Below, one piece after another: positions 1 to 8,524 of a stretch of DNA of 64,000 nt. The notes under the pieces were generated by a model. That model had not been told where the DNA came from, did not search any database, and was given only the letters and a program-made list of their open reading frames with translations. Both the position numbers and the translations under genes were made by a program. The DNA is from Chryseobacterium oranimense. Its GTDB lineage: Bacteria; Bacteroidota; Bacteroidia; Flavobacteriales; Weeksellaceae. Position 1 is the first letter of the stretch. Every line of letters begins with the position of its first letter. The stretch spans positions 682,001 to 746,000 of the forward strand of contig NZ_FQWT01000001.1 in the NCBI RefSeq assembly GCF_900129755.1, written 5' to 3'.

Positions 1-788
1 TTTAAATCAGAGCCCTCGAATTCCGCTTCCCAGAAACGTCTTTGTGAACAGTGGAAAATATCAACACCTGCTTCTTTTAATGGCAATAACCATTCTTCCA
101 TTTCTTCCGGAGTGTTTGCTAATTTCGTCGAATAATCCTGCTGCTTCCACTGAGAAAGACGAATAATAATGGTGAAATCCTCTCCTACTGCAGCTCTGAT
201 CGCTTTCACTACATCAACTGCAAATTTGCTTCTTTCTTTCAACGTTTTTCCACCATATTCATCAGTTCTCGTGTTAGTCACTTCCCAGAAAAACTGATCG
301 ATCAAATAACCATGAGCTCCGTGAATTTCAACTACATCAAATCCAAGATCTTTCGCAGATTTAGCAGAAGCTGCAAACTGAGCAATGGTATCCTGAATAT
401 CTTCCAAAGTCATTGTTGAAGCTTTCTCCATTGGCGCCAGAGGATAATCTTCGGACATTCTTGTATCTCCCACATGCCAGATCTGAGGTCCCATTTTACC
501 TCCGTTCTGATGAACTGCATTAATCACATTTTTCCAGCCTGCCAATGCTTCATTGCCATAGAAATCCGGAATATTCTGCATATTTTTTGAAGCAGTTCTG
601 TTAATGACAGTTCCTTCGGAAAGAATTAATCCTACTTCTGCAGCAGCTCTTCTGGCATAATATTCTGCAATATTCTGAGTTGGAACTCCATTGTCAGACT
701 GGGCTCTGGTCATAGGAGCCATTACAATTCTATTTTTAAGTTCAAGACTTTTATAAGTAAATGGTTTAAATAATGATTCTGTATTCAT
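1..788 (-). CDS. Old Yellow Enzyme family alkene reductase (partial, 3' end cut by window)
   Basis: The frame is open from the ATG at 786-788 to the window edge, giving about 262 N-terminal residues. They begin MNTESLFKPFTYKSLELKN and contain the OYE signatures MAPMTRAQ, ARRAAAEVGLILSEGT, GPQIWHVG and FDVVEIHGAHGYLIDQFF. The family is FMN-dependent and reduces alpha,beta-unsaturated carbonyl compounds with NAD(P)H in the cytosol; the last motif belongs to the TIM barrel. The FMN phosphate-binding C-terminus lies outside the window. It is divergent from a HxlR-type regulator across 122 bp, an arrangement that suggests the regulator controls it in response to electrophiles. Family assignment is firm, substrate unknown. 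Confidence 0.9.
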   Translation of the reverse strand, partial: MNTESLFKPFTYKSLELKNRIVMAPMTRAQSDNGVPTQNIAEYYARRAAAEVGLILSEGTVINRTASKNMQNIPDFYGNEALAGWKNVINAVHQNGGKMGPQIWHVGDTRMSEDYPLAPMEKASTMTLEDIQDTIAQFAASAKSAKDLGFDVVEIHGAHGYLIDQFFWEVTNTRTDEYGGKTLKERSKFAVDVVKAIRAAVGEDFTIIIRLSQWKQQDYSTKLANTPEEMEEWLLPLKEAGVDIFHCSQRRFWEAEFEGSDL

Positions 789-842
789 TTTTAAATTGGT
801 ATTTTTATAATTGTTACACAAAGTAACTAATAATAGTTCATT

Positions 843-877
843 TTTGTATCTTTTAAATTTAAAAAGTGGTAACTTTG
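843..877 (+). promoter_or_regulatory. Bacteroidota-type promoter of the HxlR gene
   Basis: TTTG at 843-846 and a perfect TAACTTTG (TAnnTTTG) at 870-877 are separated by 23 bp. The start codon at 911 would leave a 5' leader of roughly 25 nt. The -7 element overlaps the first of the GTAAC repeats described separately. Confidence 0.7.
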
Positions 878-908
878 CAGTAACTTACATTAGTAACGTA
901 AAAGTAAC
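869..908 (+). promoter_or_regulatory. Phased GTAAC repeats, candidate HxlR operator
   Basis: GTAAC occurs at 869, 880, 893 and 904, with spacings of 11, 13 and 11 bp, roughly one helical turn each. TTAC-N4-GTAA at 885-896 is an inverted repeat within the set. A separate palindrome, GTTAC-N5-GTAAC, lies at 813-827 nearer the reductase gene. The array overlaps the -7 element and probable start site of the regulator gene, which fits autorepression. Operator function is inferred from position and symmetry only. Confidence 0.5.
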
Positions 909-910
909 AT

Positions 911-1300
911 ATGAAGCAAAATGAATTAATGGCTTACAGCTGTCCTTTAGGAAAAGCAATGTCAGCCTTAGGAAGCAAATGGAAACCGATCATTGTATTG
1001 GTGATTAAGGACCGAAAATTACGTTTTGGAGAACTTGCGGTGCGGATTAATGTAATTTCCAGAAAAGTCTTAACCGACCAGTTACGTGAAATGGAAGCCG
1101 ACGGACTGGTAATTCGTGAAGAGTTTAAAGAGATCCCTCCAAGAGTAGAATATTCATTGACGGAAAAAGGATTGGCATTGTTACCAATCTTATATCAGCT
1201 GGAAGAATGGGAAACCAAATATCATGTATATGATCCTGAGAAAGAGAAAGATTGCAAAACTCTGTTGGAACAAAAGAATACAAAAAAGGCTGTCGTTTGA
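911..1300 (+). CDS. HxlR family winged-helix transcriptional regulator
   Basis: A 129-residue protein with the HxlR layout: an N-terminal Cys (Cys11 in AYSCPLGKA), helix GSKWKPIIVLVI, recognition region RFGELAVRINVISRKVLTDQLREMEADGLV and wing EYSLTEKG. In characterised relatives such as YodB and HypR of Bacillus, a Cys at the equivalent N-terminal place senses quinones or disulfide stress, so redox sensing is plausible here. It diverges from an Old Yellow Enzyme gene, a common target of such sensors. The start is supported by the promoter just upstream. A terminator follows at 1371-1399. Confidence 0.9.
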   Translation: MKQNELMAYSCPLGKAMSALGSKWKPIIVLVIKDRKLRFGELAVRINVISRKVLTDQLREMEADGLVIREEFKEIPPRVEYSLTEKGLALLPILYQLEEWETKYHVYDPEKEKDCKTLLEQKNTKKAVV

Positions 1301-1370
1301 TGGCTTTTTTATTTCTTTAAAAGTTTGAACTTCAGGGTTTATAGTTAAATAGTTTAACAAATATAAATTA

Positions 1371-1399
1371 AAAACCGCTTCCTAAAAGAAAGCGGTTTT
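1371..1399. terminator. Bidirectional intrinsic terminator
   Basis: A 10-bp perfect stem, AAAACCGCTT (1371-1380) with AAGCGGTTTT (1390-1399), has a 9-nt loop and T runs on both strands. It sits between the converging HxlR and E1 genes and can serve both. Confidence 0.85.
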
Positions 1400-1421
1400 T
1401 TGATTTATCTAAAAATCCCAA

Positions 1422-3854
1422 TTAAAATATCGCAGGATATTTCTGAGGATTTGTTTCATTGAACATTGCGTAGATTCTTTCCACCATATCATCTGCAGAC
1501 GGCTTGCTGAAGTAATCTCCGTCACTTGCATACGCAGGTCTGTGATCATTTGCAGCAATCGTTACCGGGTCCGAATCCAGATATCTGAATGCTTTCTGCT
1601 TCTCAAGGATCTGCTGAAGGATAAATGCCGAAGTACCTCCTTCCACATCCTCGTCAATCACTACCAATCTGTTTGTTTTCTTCACAGATTCAGCAATTTC
1701 GTGAGTTAAATCGAAAGGAATTAAGGACTGTACATCAATGACTTCTGCAGAGATTCCTAATTTTTCCAATTGCTCTGCGGCATCCATTACAATTCTCCAT
1801 GTAGAACCGTAAGTCACCAACGTAACGTCTTTTCCTTCTTTGGTTACTTCAATTTTTCCTACAGGAACCGTGAATTCACCTAAGTTATCAGGCTGTTTTT
1901 CTTTTAATCTGTATCCGTTAAGACATTCAACGATCACAGCCGGGTCATCACTCTGAAGCATTGTATTGTAGAATCCGGCAGCTTTCGTTAAGTTTCTCGG
2001 AACCAATACCAGGATACCTTTTGAAAGGTTCAGAATTCCCGCCATCGGAGAACCTGAATGCCATACACCTTCCAGTCTGTGACCTCTGGTTCTGATAATT
2101 ACCGGAGCTTTCTGACCTCCTTTTGTTCTGTACTGAACCGTTGCCAGGTCGTCGCTCATCCCCTGTAAACAGTAAAGGATATAATCTAAATACTGAATTT
2201 CAGCGATAGGTCTCAAACCTCTCATAGCCATCCCGATTCCCTGACCAAGAATGGTAGCTTCACGGATTCCCGTATCTGCTACACGCACATCACCGTATTT
2301 TTCCTGCATTCCTTCTAATCCCTGGTTAACGTCACCGATATTTCCGGCATCTTCACCAAACACTAAAGTCTGAGGATATTTTTCAAAAATTTTGTCGAAA
2401 TTATTTCTTACTACTACTCTTCCGTCCACTTCTTCAGAGCTGTCTGAGAAAACCGGCTTGATTTCCTTCACGTTTTCAGCTTTCCACTGAGATTGGGAAT
2501 ATAAGTGGGAAGAATAGTTGTCTTTTTCTATTTCAAAAACTTCATTGTATTTCTGCATCAGTTGGGTTCTTTCCGCAGAATTTGTCCCTCTGGTTGCCAG
2601 TAAAGCTTTTCTTGTAAGGTGGAAAATATCTTTTTTAGCTTTGGAAACCAACTTACTGAACTGGGCAATGTAACCTTCAATTTCAGCATTCTGGCCTTTA
2701 AGGTTTTCAACTAAAGGAAGAACCGACTGAATTAAATCCGTAATGGTCTTTTGGTAATTTTCCCAAGCACTTTTCTGACCTGCTTTTACTATTTTTTTAG
2801 CTTCTTCATCAATTGCATCCAATTCTTCTGCCGAAGCAATAATTTCTTCTTTCCCTTCAATTTCGATTGAATAGTTCAGGATCCATTCTTTAAATTTCAG
2901 CAAACCATCGAAATCCGCTTCCCACGAAAGACGTTCTTCGTTTTTGTATCTCTCATGAGACCCAGATGTAGAATGTCCCTGAGGTTGGGTAACTTCAATA
3001 ACGTGAACAACAACCGGAATACTTTCTGTTCTTGCAAAATGCTCTGCCCTTGCGTAGGCATCAAGCAGTGAAGGATAATCCCATGCTTTTACCTGAATGA
3101 TCTCGCAACCTTGATTTTCACCTTCTTTTCTCTGGAAACCGCTCAGCATTTCGGCAATATCCGCTTTTGCTCTCTGATTTCTGGTAGGAACTGAAATTCC
3201 GTACCCGTCATCCCAGATAGATACGATCATTGGAACCTGAAGGGCACAAGCTGCATTCAGGGTTTCCCAGAAATGTCCTTCTGCCGTGGAAGCATCCCCA
3301 ATAGTACCAAAAGCAATTTCATTACCTTCTTTTGAAAATTTTTCAGAACCTTCGAATTTTACACTTTTATACACTTTGGAAGCCTGAGCCAATCCTAAAA
3401 GCCTTGGCATCTGTCCTGCCGTAGGAGAAATATCGGAAGATATGTTTTTCTGTGCTGTAAGGTCTTTCCAGCTTCCGTCTTCATTTAAACTTCTTGTTGC
3501 GAAATGTCCGTTCATCTGTCTTCCTGCTGATGCCGGCTCTCTTTCTACGCTTGTATCTGCATACAGCTGTGCAAAAAAGCTTTCAACCGTTAAAGCATCC
3601 ACTGCTAATGCAAAAGTCTGATCCCTGTAATATCCTGAACGGAAGTCTCCATTCCTGAACACTTTCGCCATTGCCAACTGAGGAAGCTCTTTACCATCCC
3701 CAAAAATTCCGAATTTAGCTTTTCCTGTCAGTACTTCTCTCCTTCCAAGATAGGACATTTCACGAGATATCCTTCCTAACCTGTAATCTTCAAGTATCTG
3801 ATTTTTAAAGTCCTGGAAAGAAATTTGCTGTGTTTCAATATAGGTTGTCTGCAT
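1422..3854 (-). CDS. Fused 2-oxoacid dehydrogenase E1 (alpha + beta), thiamine-dependent
   Basis: An 810-residue fusion of both E1 subunits. The alpha half (to about residue 400) has the thiamine diphosphate motif beginning GDASTAEGHFWETLN near residue 186 and continuing to DDGYGISVP. The beta half begins near residue 480 with VFGEDAGNIGDVNQG and contains PIAEIQYLDYI, the RGHRLEGVWHS region and a transketolase C-terminal domain (VTYGSTW, VIDVQSLIPFD, DEDVEGG). The enzyme decarboxylates a 2-oxoacid and passes the acyl group to lipoamide on E2; branched-chain 2-oxoacids are the likeliest substrate, though pyruvate cannot be excluded. No E2 or E3 gene is adjacent. Start ATG at 3852-3854. Confidence 0.88.
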   Translation of the reverse strand: MQTTYIETQQISFQDFKNQILEDYRLGRISREMSYLGRREVLTGKAKFGIFGDGKELPQLAMAKVFRNGDFRSGYYRDQTFALAVDALTVESFFAQLYADTSVEREPASAGRQMNGHFATRSLNEDGSWKDLTAQKNISSDISPTAGQMPRLLGLAQASKVYKSVKFEGSEKFSKEGNEIAFGTIGDASTAEGHFWETLNAACALQVPMIVSIWDDGYGISVPTRNQRAKADIAEMLSGFQRKEGENQGCEIIQVKAWDYPSLLDAYARAEHFARTESIPVVVHVIEVTQPQGHSTSGSHERYKNEERLSWEADFDGLLKFKEWILNYSIEIEGKEEIIASAEELDAIDEEAKKIVKAGQKSAWENYQKTITDLIQSVLPLVENLKGQNAEIEGYIAQFSKLVSKAKKDIFHLTRKALLATRGTNSAERTQLMQKYNEVFEIEKDNYSSHLYSQSQWKAENVKEIKPVFSDSSEEVDGRVVVRNNFDKIFEKYPQTLVFGEDAGNIGDVNQGLEGMQEKYGDVRVADTGIREATILGQGIGMAMRGLRPIAEIQYLDYILYCLQGMSDDLATVQYRTKGGQKAPVIIRTRGHRLEGVWHSGSPMAGILNLSKGILVLVPRNLTKAAGFYNTMLQSDDPAVIVECLNGYRLKEKQPDNLGEFTVPVGKIEVTKEGKDVTLVTYGSTWRIVMDAAEQLEKLGISAEVIDVQSLIPFDLTHEIAESVKKTNRLVVIDEDVEGGTSAFILQQILEKQKAFRYLDSDPVTIAANDHRPAYASDGDYFSKPSADDMVERIYAMFNETNPQKYPAIF

Positions 3855-3987
3855 AGCTAGATATAAAAGTTTTTATTCTTCAAGTATTGCGCTAATATAC
3901 AATTTTTAAATTAATTTTAATTTTCAATAATTTTTTTTAAAAATTTGATAATAAAAAAAATGTGTTTTATATTGTGAAAAATTGTAA

Positions 3988-4287
3988 ATGATGGAAAAAA
4001 AGTCGCCTCATATCCTGAATGCATCCAGCAATCTTTTAGGTTTTTCCCTGATCATCATCACTTCATTGAAAATCACAAAAATCAGTGAACATACGCATCT
4101 GGACGAATTTGCCGGAGTATCATGCCTGCTTTTTGCTTTCAGCTGTTTCTTTTCATTTCTGGCTATCCGAACTAAAAGTGAAAGGCGTGAAAATAAATAT
4201 GAGACCATTGCGGATTATCTATTTTTAATCGCTTTATTTTGTATTGTTTTAGCAGTTATTATTGTGACCGTAAAAATAATTGACTAA
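3988..4287 (+). CDS. Small predicted membrane protein, unknown function
   Basis: A 99-residue protein with about three hydrophobic segments: roughly 13-30, 41-61 (GVSCLLFAFSCFFSFLAI) and 77-97. A charged loop (RTKSERRENKYE) lies between the second and third. I recognise no family. Two ATG codons are adjacent (3988 and 3991) and either may be used. It stands alone, divergent from the E1 gene across an AT-rich 133-bp gap. Confidence 0.6.
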   Translation: MMEKKSPHILNASSNLLGFSLIIITSLKITKISEHTHLDEFAGVSCLLFAFSCFFSFLAIRTKSERRENKYETIADYLFLIALFCIVLAVIIVTVKIID

Positions 4288-4562
4288 ATCTATAATTTGA
4301 TCACTTTCATTTTTCACCAGATTATTTTTTCTTACAAATAACTCACTTACTTGTCCTTATTATAGTAGAATAGCAAGGTATTCCAATCTATAAATTATTT
4401 CAAATAAAAGGGATGTTTTTTTACATTATAAATAAAAATCTTCTTTAAAATCATCAAAAATTATCATATCGTTAATCATTTTTTCTATTATGGTATGAAA
4501 ATTGTTAAATGAATCGAAATATTAAGTAATTTTAACACACAAAAGAAAAAAAATTTAAATAG

Positions 4563-5369
4563 ATGAAAAAAATTATTTCGTTAGCTGGCGTTTTTTTAAC
4601 GTCAGGCATTATCTATGCACAAATAGGTATAAACACAAACAATCCACAAGCCAGCTTTCATATTGATGCAGCAAAGGACAATCCCCTGTCAGGTGCGCCT
4701 TCAGCGGCACAACAGGTTAATGATTTTGTTGTAACAAGTGCTGCCAATGTTGGTATTGGGACTACAAGCCCAACAGATAAACTGGATGTAGCTTCTGGAA
4801 ATGCAAGAATTCGTAGCATCAACTCGAATGTGGGAGTAGGAGGTACCGACAGAGTTGTTGTGGCTGATGCAAATGGTGTATTAAAAACAATAGACTTTAC
4901 TGCTTATTCATTATTTCATGCGCGTTTGGCAGCTGACCAGAGCATTTCCGGTGCGGCCACCATCACTACTCTTATGTTTGCGGCGCCAATTGCAACCTCA
5001 CCGTTTTACAGCTATAATGCAAGCACAGGAGTTTTAACTTTCACTCAGGCAGGAAATTATCTGGTAACATTACAGGCAAGTTTTGCAGGGATTCCTGCAG
5101 ATACACAGCTACTTTTGGGAATAAGACCGGTTCCTGATGCCACTTATTTAGGTAGAGGTAGTCATTACTCCGCAACTGCAACCCCTACACTTACCTCTAC
5201 TACAAGAATTGGTGAGCTTATGAACTATACAACATTGCTTATCATACCGACCGCAGGTTATCAGGTACGTTTTACAGCCGCTCCTAATCAGGCAGCTACG
5301 GTTTTATCAACGGAAATGGGACCTACAGGAAACGGAAACGTTACGAATGTTACAGTACAAAAAATTTAA
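4563..5369 (+). CDS. Exported protein with C1q-like C-terminal domain
   Basis: 268 residues. A signal peptide is evident (MKKIISLAGVFLTSGIIYAQ, cleavage after about residue 20). The N-terminal part has a GIGTTSPTDKLDV motif, widespread in Bacteroidota surface proteins and phage-fibre-like proteins. The last 150 residues (FHARLAADQ onward, with YNASTGVLTFTQAGNYLVTL) resemble a C1q/TNF-like jelly roll, which usually trimerises. No T9SS sorting domain is visible. It is probably a periplasmic or surface protein; the role is unknown. The 275 bp upstream is very AT-rich with no other feature, and a strong terminator follows. Confidence 0.7.
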   Translation: MKKIISLAGVFLTSGIIYAQIGINTNNPQASFHIDAAKDNPLSGAPSAAQQVNDFVVTSAANVGIGTTSPTDKLDVASGNARIRSINSNVGVGGTDRVVVADANGVLKTIDFTAYSLFHARLAADQSISGAATITTLMFAAPIATSPFYSYNASTGVLTFTQAGNYLVTLQASFAGIPADTQLLLGIRPVPDATYLGRGSHYSATATPTLTSTTRIGELMNYTTLLIIPTAGYQVRFTAAPNQAATVLSTEMGPTGNGNVTNVTVQKI

Positions 5370-5380
5370 TCTTAAAAATA

Positions 5381-5408
5381 AAAAAGGATGTCGTGCGACA
5401 TCCTTTTT
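5381..5408. terminator. Bidirectional intrinsic terminator
   Basis: AAAAAGGATGTC (5381-5392) pairs with GACATCCTTTTT (5397-5408) around the tetraloop GTGC. A/T runs on both sides let it act for the exported protein gene and for the opposing prenyl synthase gene. Confidence 0.9.
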
Positions 5409-5427
5409 TTATATTTAATTCTAATCC

Positions 5428-6405
5428 TTAGAATTTTCTTTCAATTACGTAATCAAGCATACTGTGTAATGATTTTTTCGCTTCAGAATCCGGAAATTCT
5501 TCCAGGATGTCTTTGGCTTTCTGCTGAAAATCTTTCATCACTTTTATAGCATAATCCATACCTCCGGAACTTTTTACAAATTCTATCAGTTCCTTTACCC
5601 GTTTCTGGTCATTGTTATAGCGCTTTATCGTATTGAAGTAATATTTTCTCTCTTTTTCATTGGCATTTTTCAGCGTATAGATCAGAGGAAGGGTCATTTT
5701 CTGCTCTTTAATATCTATACCAACGGGTTTTCCAATTACATTTGAACTTAAGTAATCAAAAAGATCATCCTTAATCTGAAAAGCCATCCCGGTATACGTA
5801 CCGAAATTCATCATTTTTTTAGCAAGAATTTCATCCGCATCATTGGATAAAACCCCAATTTCACAACAGGCAGCAATAAGAGTAGCTGTTTTCTGACGGA
5901 TAATTTCGTAGTAAACATCTTCTGTAATATCCAGTTTTCTGGCCTTTTCCAACTGAAGAAGCTCGCCTTCGGACATTTCGCGGATTGTTCTGGAAATCAC
6001 TCCCAAAAGGTCGTAATCTTTATGATCTGTAGAAAGTAATACTGATTTTGATAAAAGATAATCTCCTACCAGAACAGCAATTTTATTCTTCCACAAGGCA
6101 TTGATGGAAAAGAAATTACGGCGTTTGAAACTTTCATCCACCACATCGTCGTGTACCAAAGTTGCAGTATGGATGAGCTCGATCATAGAAGCGCCACGAT
6201 AGGTTTTTTCATTGACCTCACCTATCAGCTTTGCGCACAGGAAAACGAACATAGGACGCATCTGCTTTCCTTTAGTAGTAACAATAAAACGGGTTACTTT
6301 ATCTAATAAAGGCACTTTGCTCTGCATCGATTCATAAAACTTCTGCTCGAAAAGTTTCATTTCCTCATTGATCGGTCGTTTAATTTCTTCTACGATGTTT
6401 GCCAA
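5428..6405 (-). CDS. Polyprenyl diphosphate synthase (octaprenyl-type)
   Basis: 325 residues, normal length for long-chain trans-prenyltransferases. Both Asp-rich metal-binding motifs are present: DDVVD at 86-90 (FARM) and DDLFD at 213-217 (SARM), along with KGKQMRP near the N-terminus and GEL/QLE in between. It elongates an allylic diphosphate with isopentenyl diphosphate, probably to make the menaquinone side chain, at the cytosolic face of the membrane. Chain length cannot be read from the sequence with certainty. It appears to have its own promoter (6443-6477), so it is likely monocistronic. Confidence 0.9.
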   Translation of the reverse strand: MANIVEEIKRPINEEMKLFEQKFYESMQSKVPLLDKVTRFIVTTKGKQMRPMFVFLCAKLIGEVNEKTYRGASMIELIHTATLVHDDVVDESFKRRNFFSINALWKNKIAVLVGDYLLSKSVLLSTDHKDYDLLGVISRTIREMSEGELLQLEKARKLDITEDVYYEIIRQKTATLIAACCEIGVLSNDADEILAKKMMNFGTYTGMAFQIKDDLFDYLSSNVIGKPVGIDIKEQKMTLPLIYTLKNANEKERKYYFNTIKRYNNDQKRVKELIEFVKSSGGMDYAIKVMKDFQQKAKDILEEFPDSEAKKSLHSMLDYVIERKF

Positions 6406-6442
6406 AATCTGTGAATGAAAGGTAAATACTTATTAATTCTCA

Positions 6443-6477
6443 CAAAGATAATTTTTTTCACGCAATTTCGGGACAAA
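6443..6477 (-). promoter_or_regulatory. Promoter of the polyprenyl synthase gene
   Basis: On the minus strand TTTG (6477-6474) is followed after 23 bp by TATCTTTG (6450-6443), a match to TAnnTTTG. The predicted start site lies about 30 nt before the ATG at 6405. Confidence 0.6.
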
Positions 6478-6478
6478 A

Positions 6479-7354
6479 TTAATCTTTGAATTGTTCTTTA
6501 GGAATAAAATACAGTGCCGGCCGGGAACCTCCCAATCTTGACTTAAATTTTTCTCCTGAAATATACATTCCTGTATCATTAATGGCAATCCCTTCGATCT
6601 GCCCTATTGCCAGAGCACTTCCGAGATAATAATGCTTCGGCTTCTGTTTAAAGAAAATTCCCGGTTCCGTTTCTGTGAATACATTAAGAAATACTTCCGT
6701 TTTTTTGGTGTAGCCTATCAGATAAAGTTTCCGGTCATAATAGGCAGCATCTGTCACCACGAAACTGGTCTTATAAGATTCTGTTTTCTTAGCTTTCTGC
6801 TGTTCTGTTCTATCGGGATCAATAATATAATGGGATGTGGACTTTGATTTCCATTCTTTGGTAAAAAGATGAAGTTTTCCGTTGAGATAAATCATTGCCT
6901 CAGCATCAAAATCATTATTGGTATATCGGGGAATGAATTCCGTCTGCTCCGGATAATAGAAAGTTATCTTTGTAATAGAATCATTTTTTGGCTCATCCTG
7001 AAAAGGCAGTTTATAAATTTCCAGATCTCTTCTTGTTCCGCCGTTATTACCGAAATCACCAATATAGAAATTCTTTCCGTCATTGGTCAGAGCTTCCCAA
7101 TCTTTATTTTTAGCATTGATTGTGAATGTATTTCTGATAGTTCCGGAAGTTTCGTCAAGTTCAAAAATTTCAGGTTCATTACCACTGTCATTGAAGGTAT
7201 AAAGTTTTCCATTCAGAATGCTCAATCCTGAAGTTTCCTTGATTTTATCATCTAAATAAGCAAGTCTGAATTTTCTTATTTTTAAAAAATCGGTCTGCTG
7301 TGAAAATGAGGATTGAAAAATGATAAAGGCAGCAATAAAAAAGACTTTTTTCAT
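6479..7354 (-). CDS. Exported beta-propeller-like protein, unknown function
   Basis: 291 residues starting with a clear signal peptide (MKKVFFIAAFIIFQSSFSQ). The mature part has recurring short blade-like units: ETSGLSILNGKLYTFNDSG, DWEALTNDGKNFYIGDFGNNG, DAEAMIYLNGKLHLF, VTDAAYYDRKLYLIGYT and IEGIAINDTGMYISGE. This pattern of hydrophobic strand, turn and aromatic residue suggests a five- or six-bladed propeller resembling SdiA-regulated or esterase-like phytase-type proteins. No catalytic motif is apparent. It is probably periplasmic. Its stop lies within the promoter region of the next gene. Confidence 0.65.
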   Translation of the reverse strand: MKKVFFIAAFIIFQSSFSQQTDFLKIRKFRLAYLDDKIKETSGLSILNGKLYTFNDSGNEPEIFELDETSGTIRNTFTINAKNKDWEALTNDGKNFYIGDFGNNGGTRRDLEIYKLPFQDEPKNDSITKITFYYPEQTEFIPRYTNNDFDAEAMIYLNGKLHLFTKEWKSKSTSHYIIDPDRTEQQKAKKTESYKTSFVVTDAAYYDRKLYLIGYTKKTEVFLNVFTETEPGIFFKQKPKHYYLGSALAIGQIEGIAINDTGMYISGEKFKSRLGGSRPALYFIPKEQFKD

Positions 7355-7524
7355 AGGGTAAAGGTAAGTTTTTGCGGATGACTGGGAAAGTTGAGAGCCA
7401 TTTTGTTTAAGAACCTCCCGGCCAAAATTCTTTGAATTCCAACACCTTTCCAGGGAAGGAGAATTTGGTCCGTCAGATTGTAGTTATTGTAAAAATCTCT
7501 ATGATTTCTTAATGCAAAAACAGC

Positions 7525-8451
7525 TTAGGCAGATTTCCTTTTCTGTTTTATAGCCTGTTTCTTTAGATAGTCTTTCTGATATTGCCGTACTGTTTTTCCT
7601 GTCCCGTCGTGTCTCCAACCCGGAGAATTGAAGATATAATTGATCCTGTCAGAAAATTTCAGTCCCGGTTGTCTGATATCTTTCCAGATCTTTCTCCATT
7701 CGTAAAGAAGAACTGTATCCGGTTTATTGTCCGGCATTTTAGGATAGATTCCATATTTTACAGGTACATCCGGATCTTCTTTCTCAAAAGTTCCGAAGAT
7801 TTTATCCCAGATGATGAGGCACATGCCCATATTCCGGTCCAGATACTTGATGTTGCAGGCATGATGAACCCTGTGATGGGAAGGTGTTACCAGAATGTAT
7901 TCCAGGATTCCCATTGTTTTCACAGTCTGCGTATGTACCCAGGTTCCGTATACCTGTCCTATCGCATACACAACCATGATATGCCATGGGTTAAAACCTA
8001 AAAAAGCCAGAGGGGAAAAATAAAGATACCTGTAAAGCGGCTGGAGCACCGGGCTTCTGAATCCGGTTGTCAGGTTGAAATATTCTGAATTGTGGTGGGT
8101 AATATGAACTGCCCAGAACGCCCTGGAATGGTGATCCACATAATGCAGCACATAATAGGCAAAATCTGTGATCACAAAACAGATAAGCCAATACCAAACT
8201 GTAAAATCCCATGTAAAAAGCCTGTGGTTGTAAAAAAAGAACATCACTCCCATCGCGAAGGCTTTCATGATGAGATCGAGGCCAAAGTTCATCAGAGCCA
8301 GATAAACGCTTGTTGCAACATCTTTTCCGTTATACAGCTTGGCTTCAGACACATGGCTGTAAATCATTTCTGCCAAAATAACGGCAACATGGAACGGAAT
8401 AGCCCATGCGTATACATTTTCAAGACCGTCCTCGCTCATAAAGAAGTCCAT
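7525..8451 (-). CDS. Sterol desaturase / fatty acid hydroxylase family membrane protein
   Basis: 308 residues with several membrane segments in the N-terminal two thirds. The His clusters of this di-iron family are present: HYVDHHSRAFWAVHITHHNS and SHHRVHH, plus the central HIMVVY and WVHTQ stretch. Family members hydroxylate or desaturate lipids at the membrane using O2 and a di-iron centre bound by these His residues. In Flavobacteriia the substrate might be a fatty acid or carotenoid; the sequence does not say. The gap to the preceding gene holds no recognisable element. Confidence 0.85.
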   Translation of the reverse strand: MDFFMSEDGLENVYAWAIPFHVAVILAEMIYSHVSEAKLYNGKDVATSVYLALMNFGLDLIMKAFAMGVMFFFYNHRLFTWDFTVWYWLICFVITDFAYYVLHYVDHHSRAFWAVHITHHNSEYFNLTTGFRSPVLQPLYRYLYFSPLAFLGFNPWHIMVVYAIGQVYGTWVHTQTVKTMGILEYILVTPSHHRVHHACNIKYLDRNMGMCLIIWDKIFGTFEKEDPDVPVKYGIYPKMPDNKPDTVLLYEWRKIWKDIRQPGLKFSDRINYIFNSPGWRHDGTGKTVRQYQKDYLKKQAIKQKRKSA

Positions 8452-8524
8452 AATAACTTTGCTTTATGTAAAGTTAAGCTTTTAAGGAATTTTTAAGAAA
8501 AATTTTAAGGTTTTTAAGGAAATT

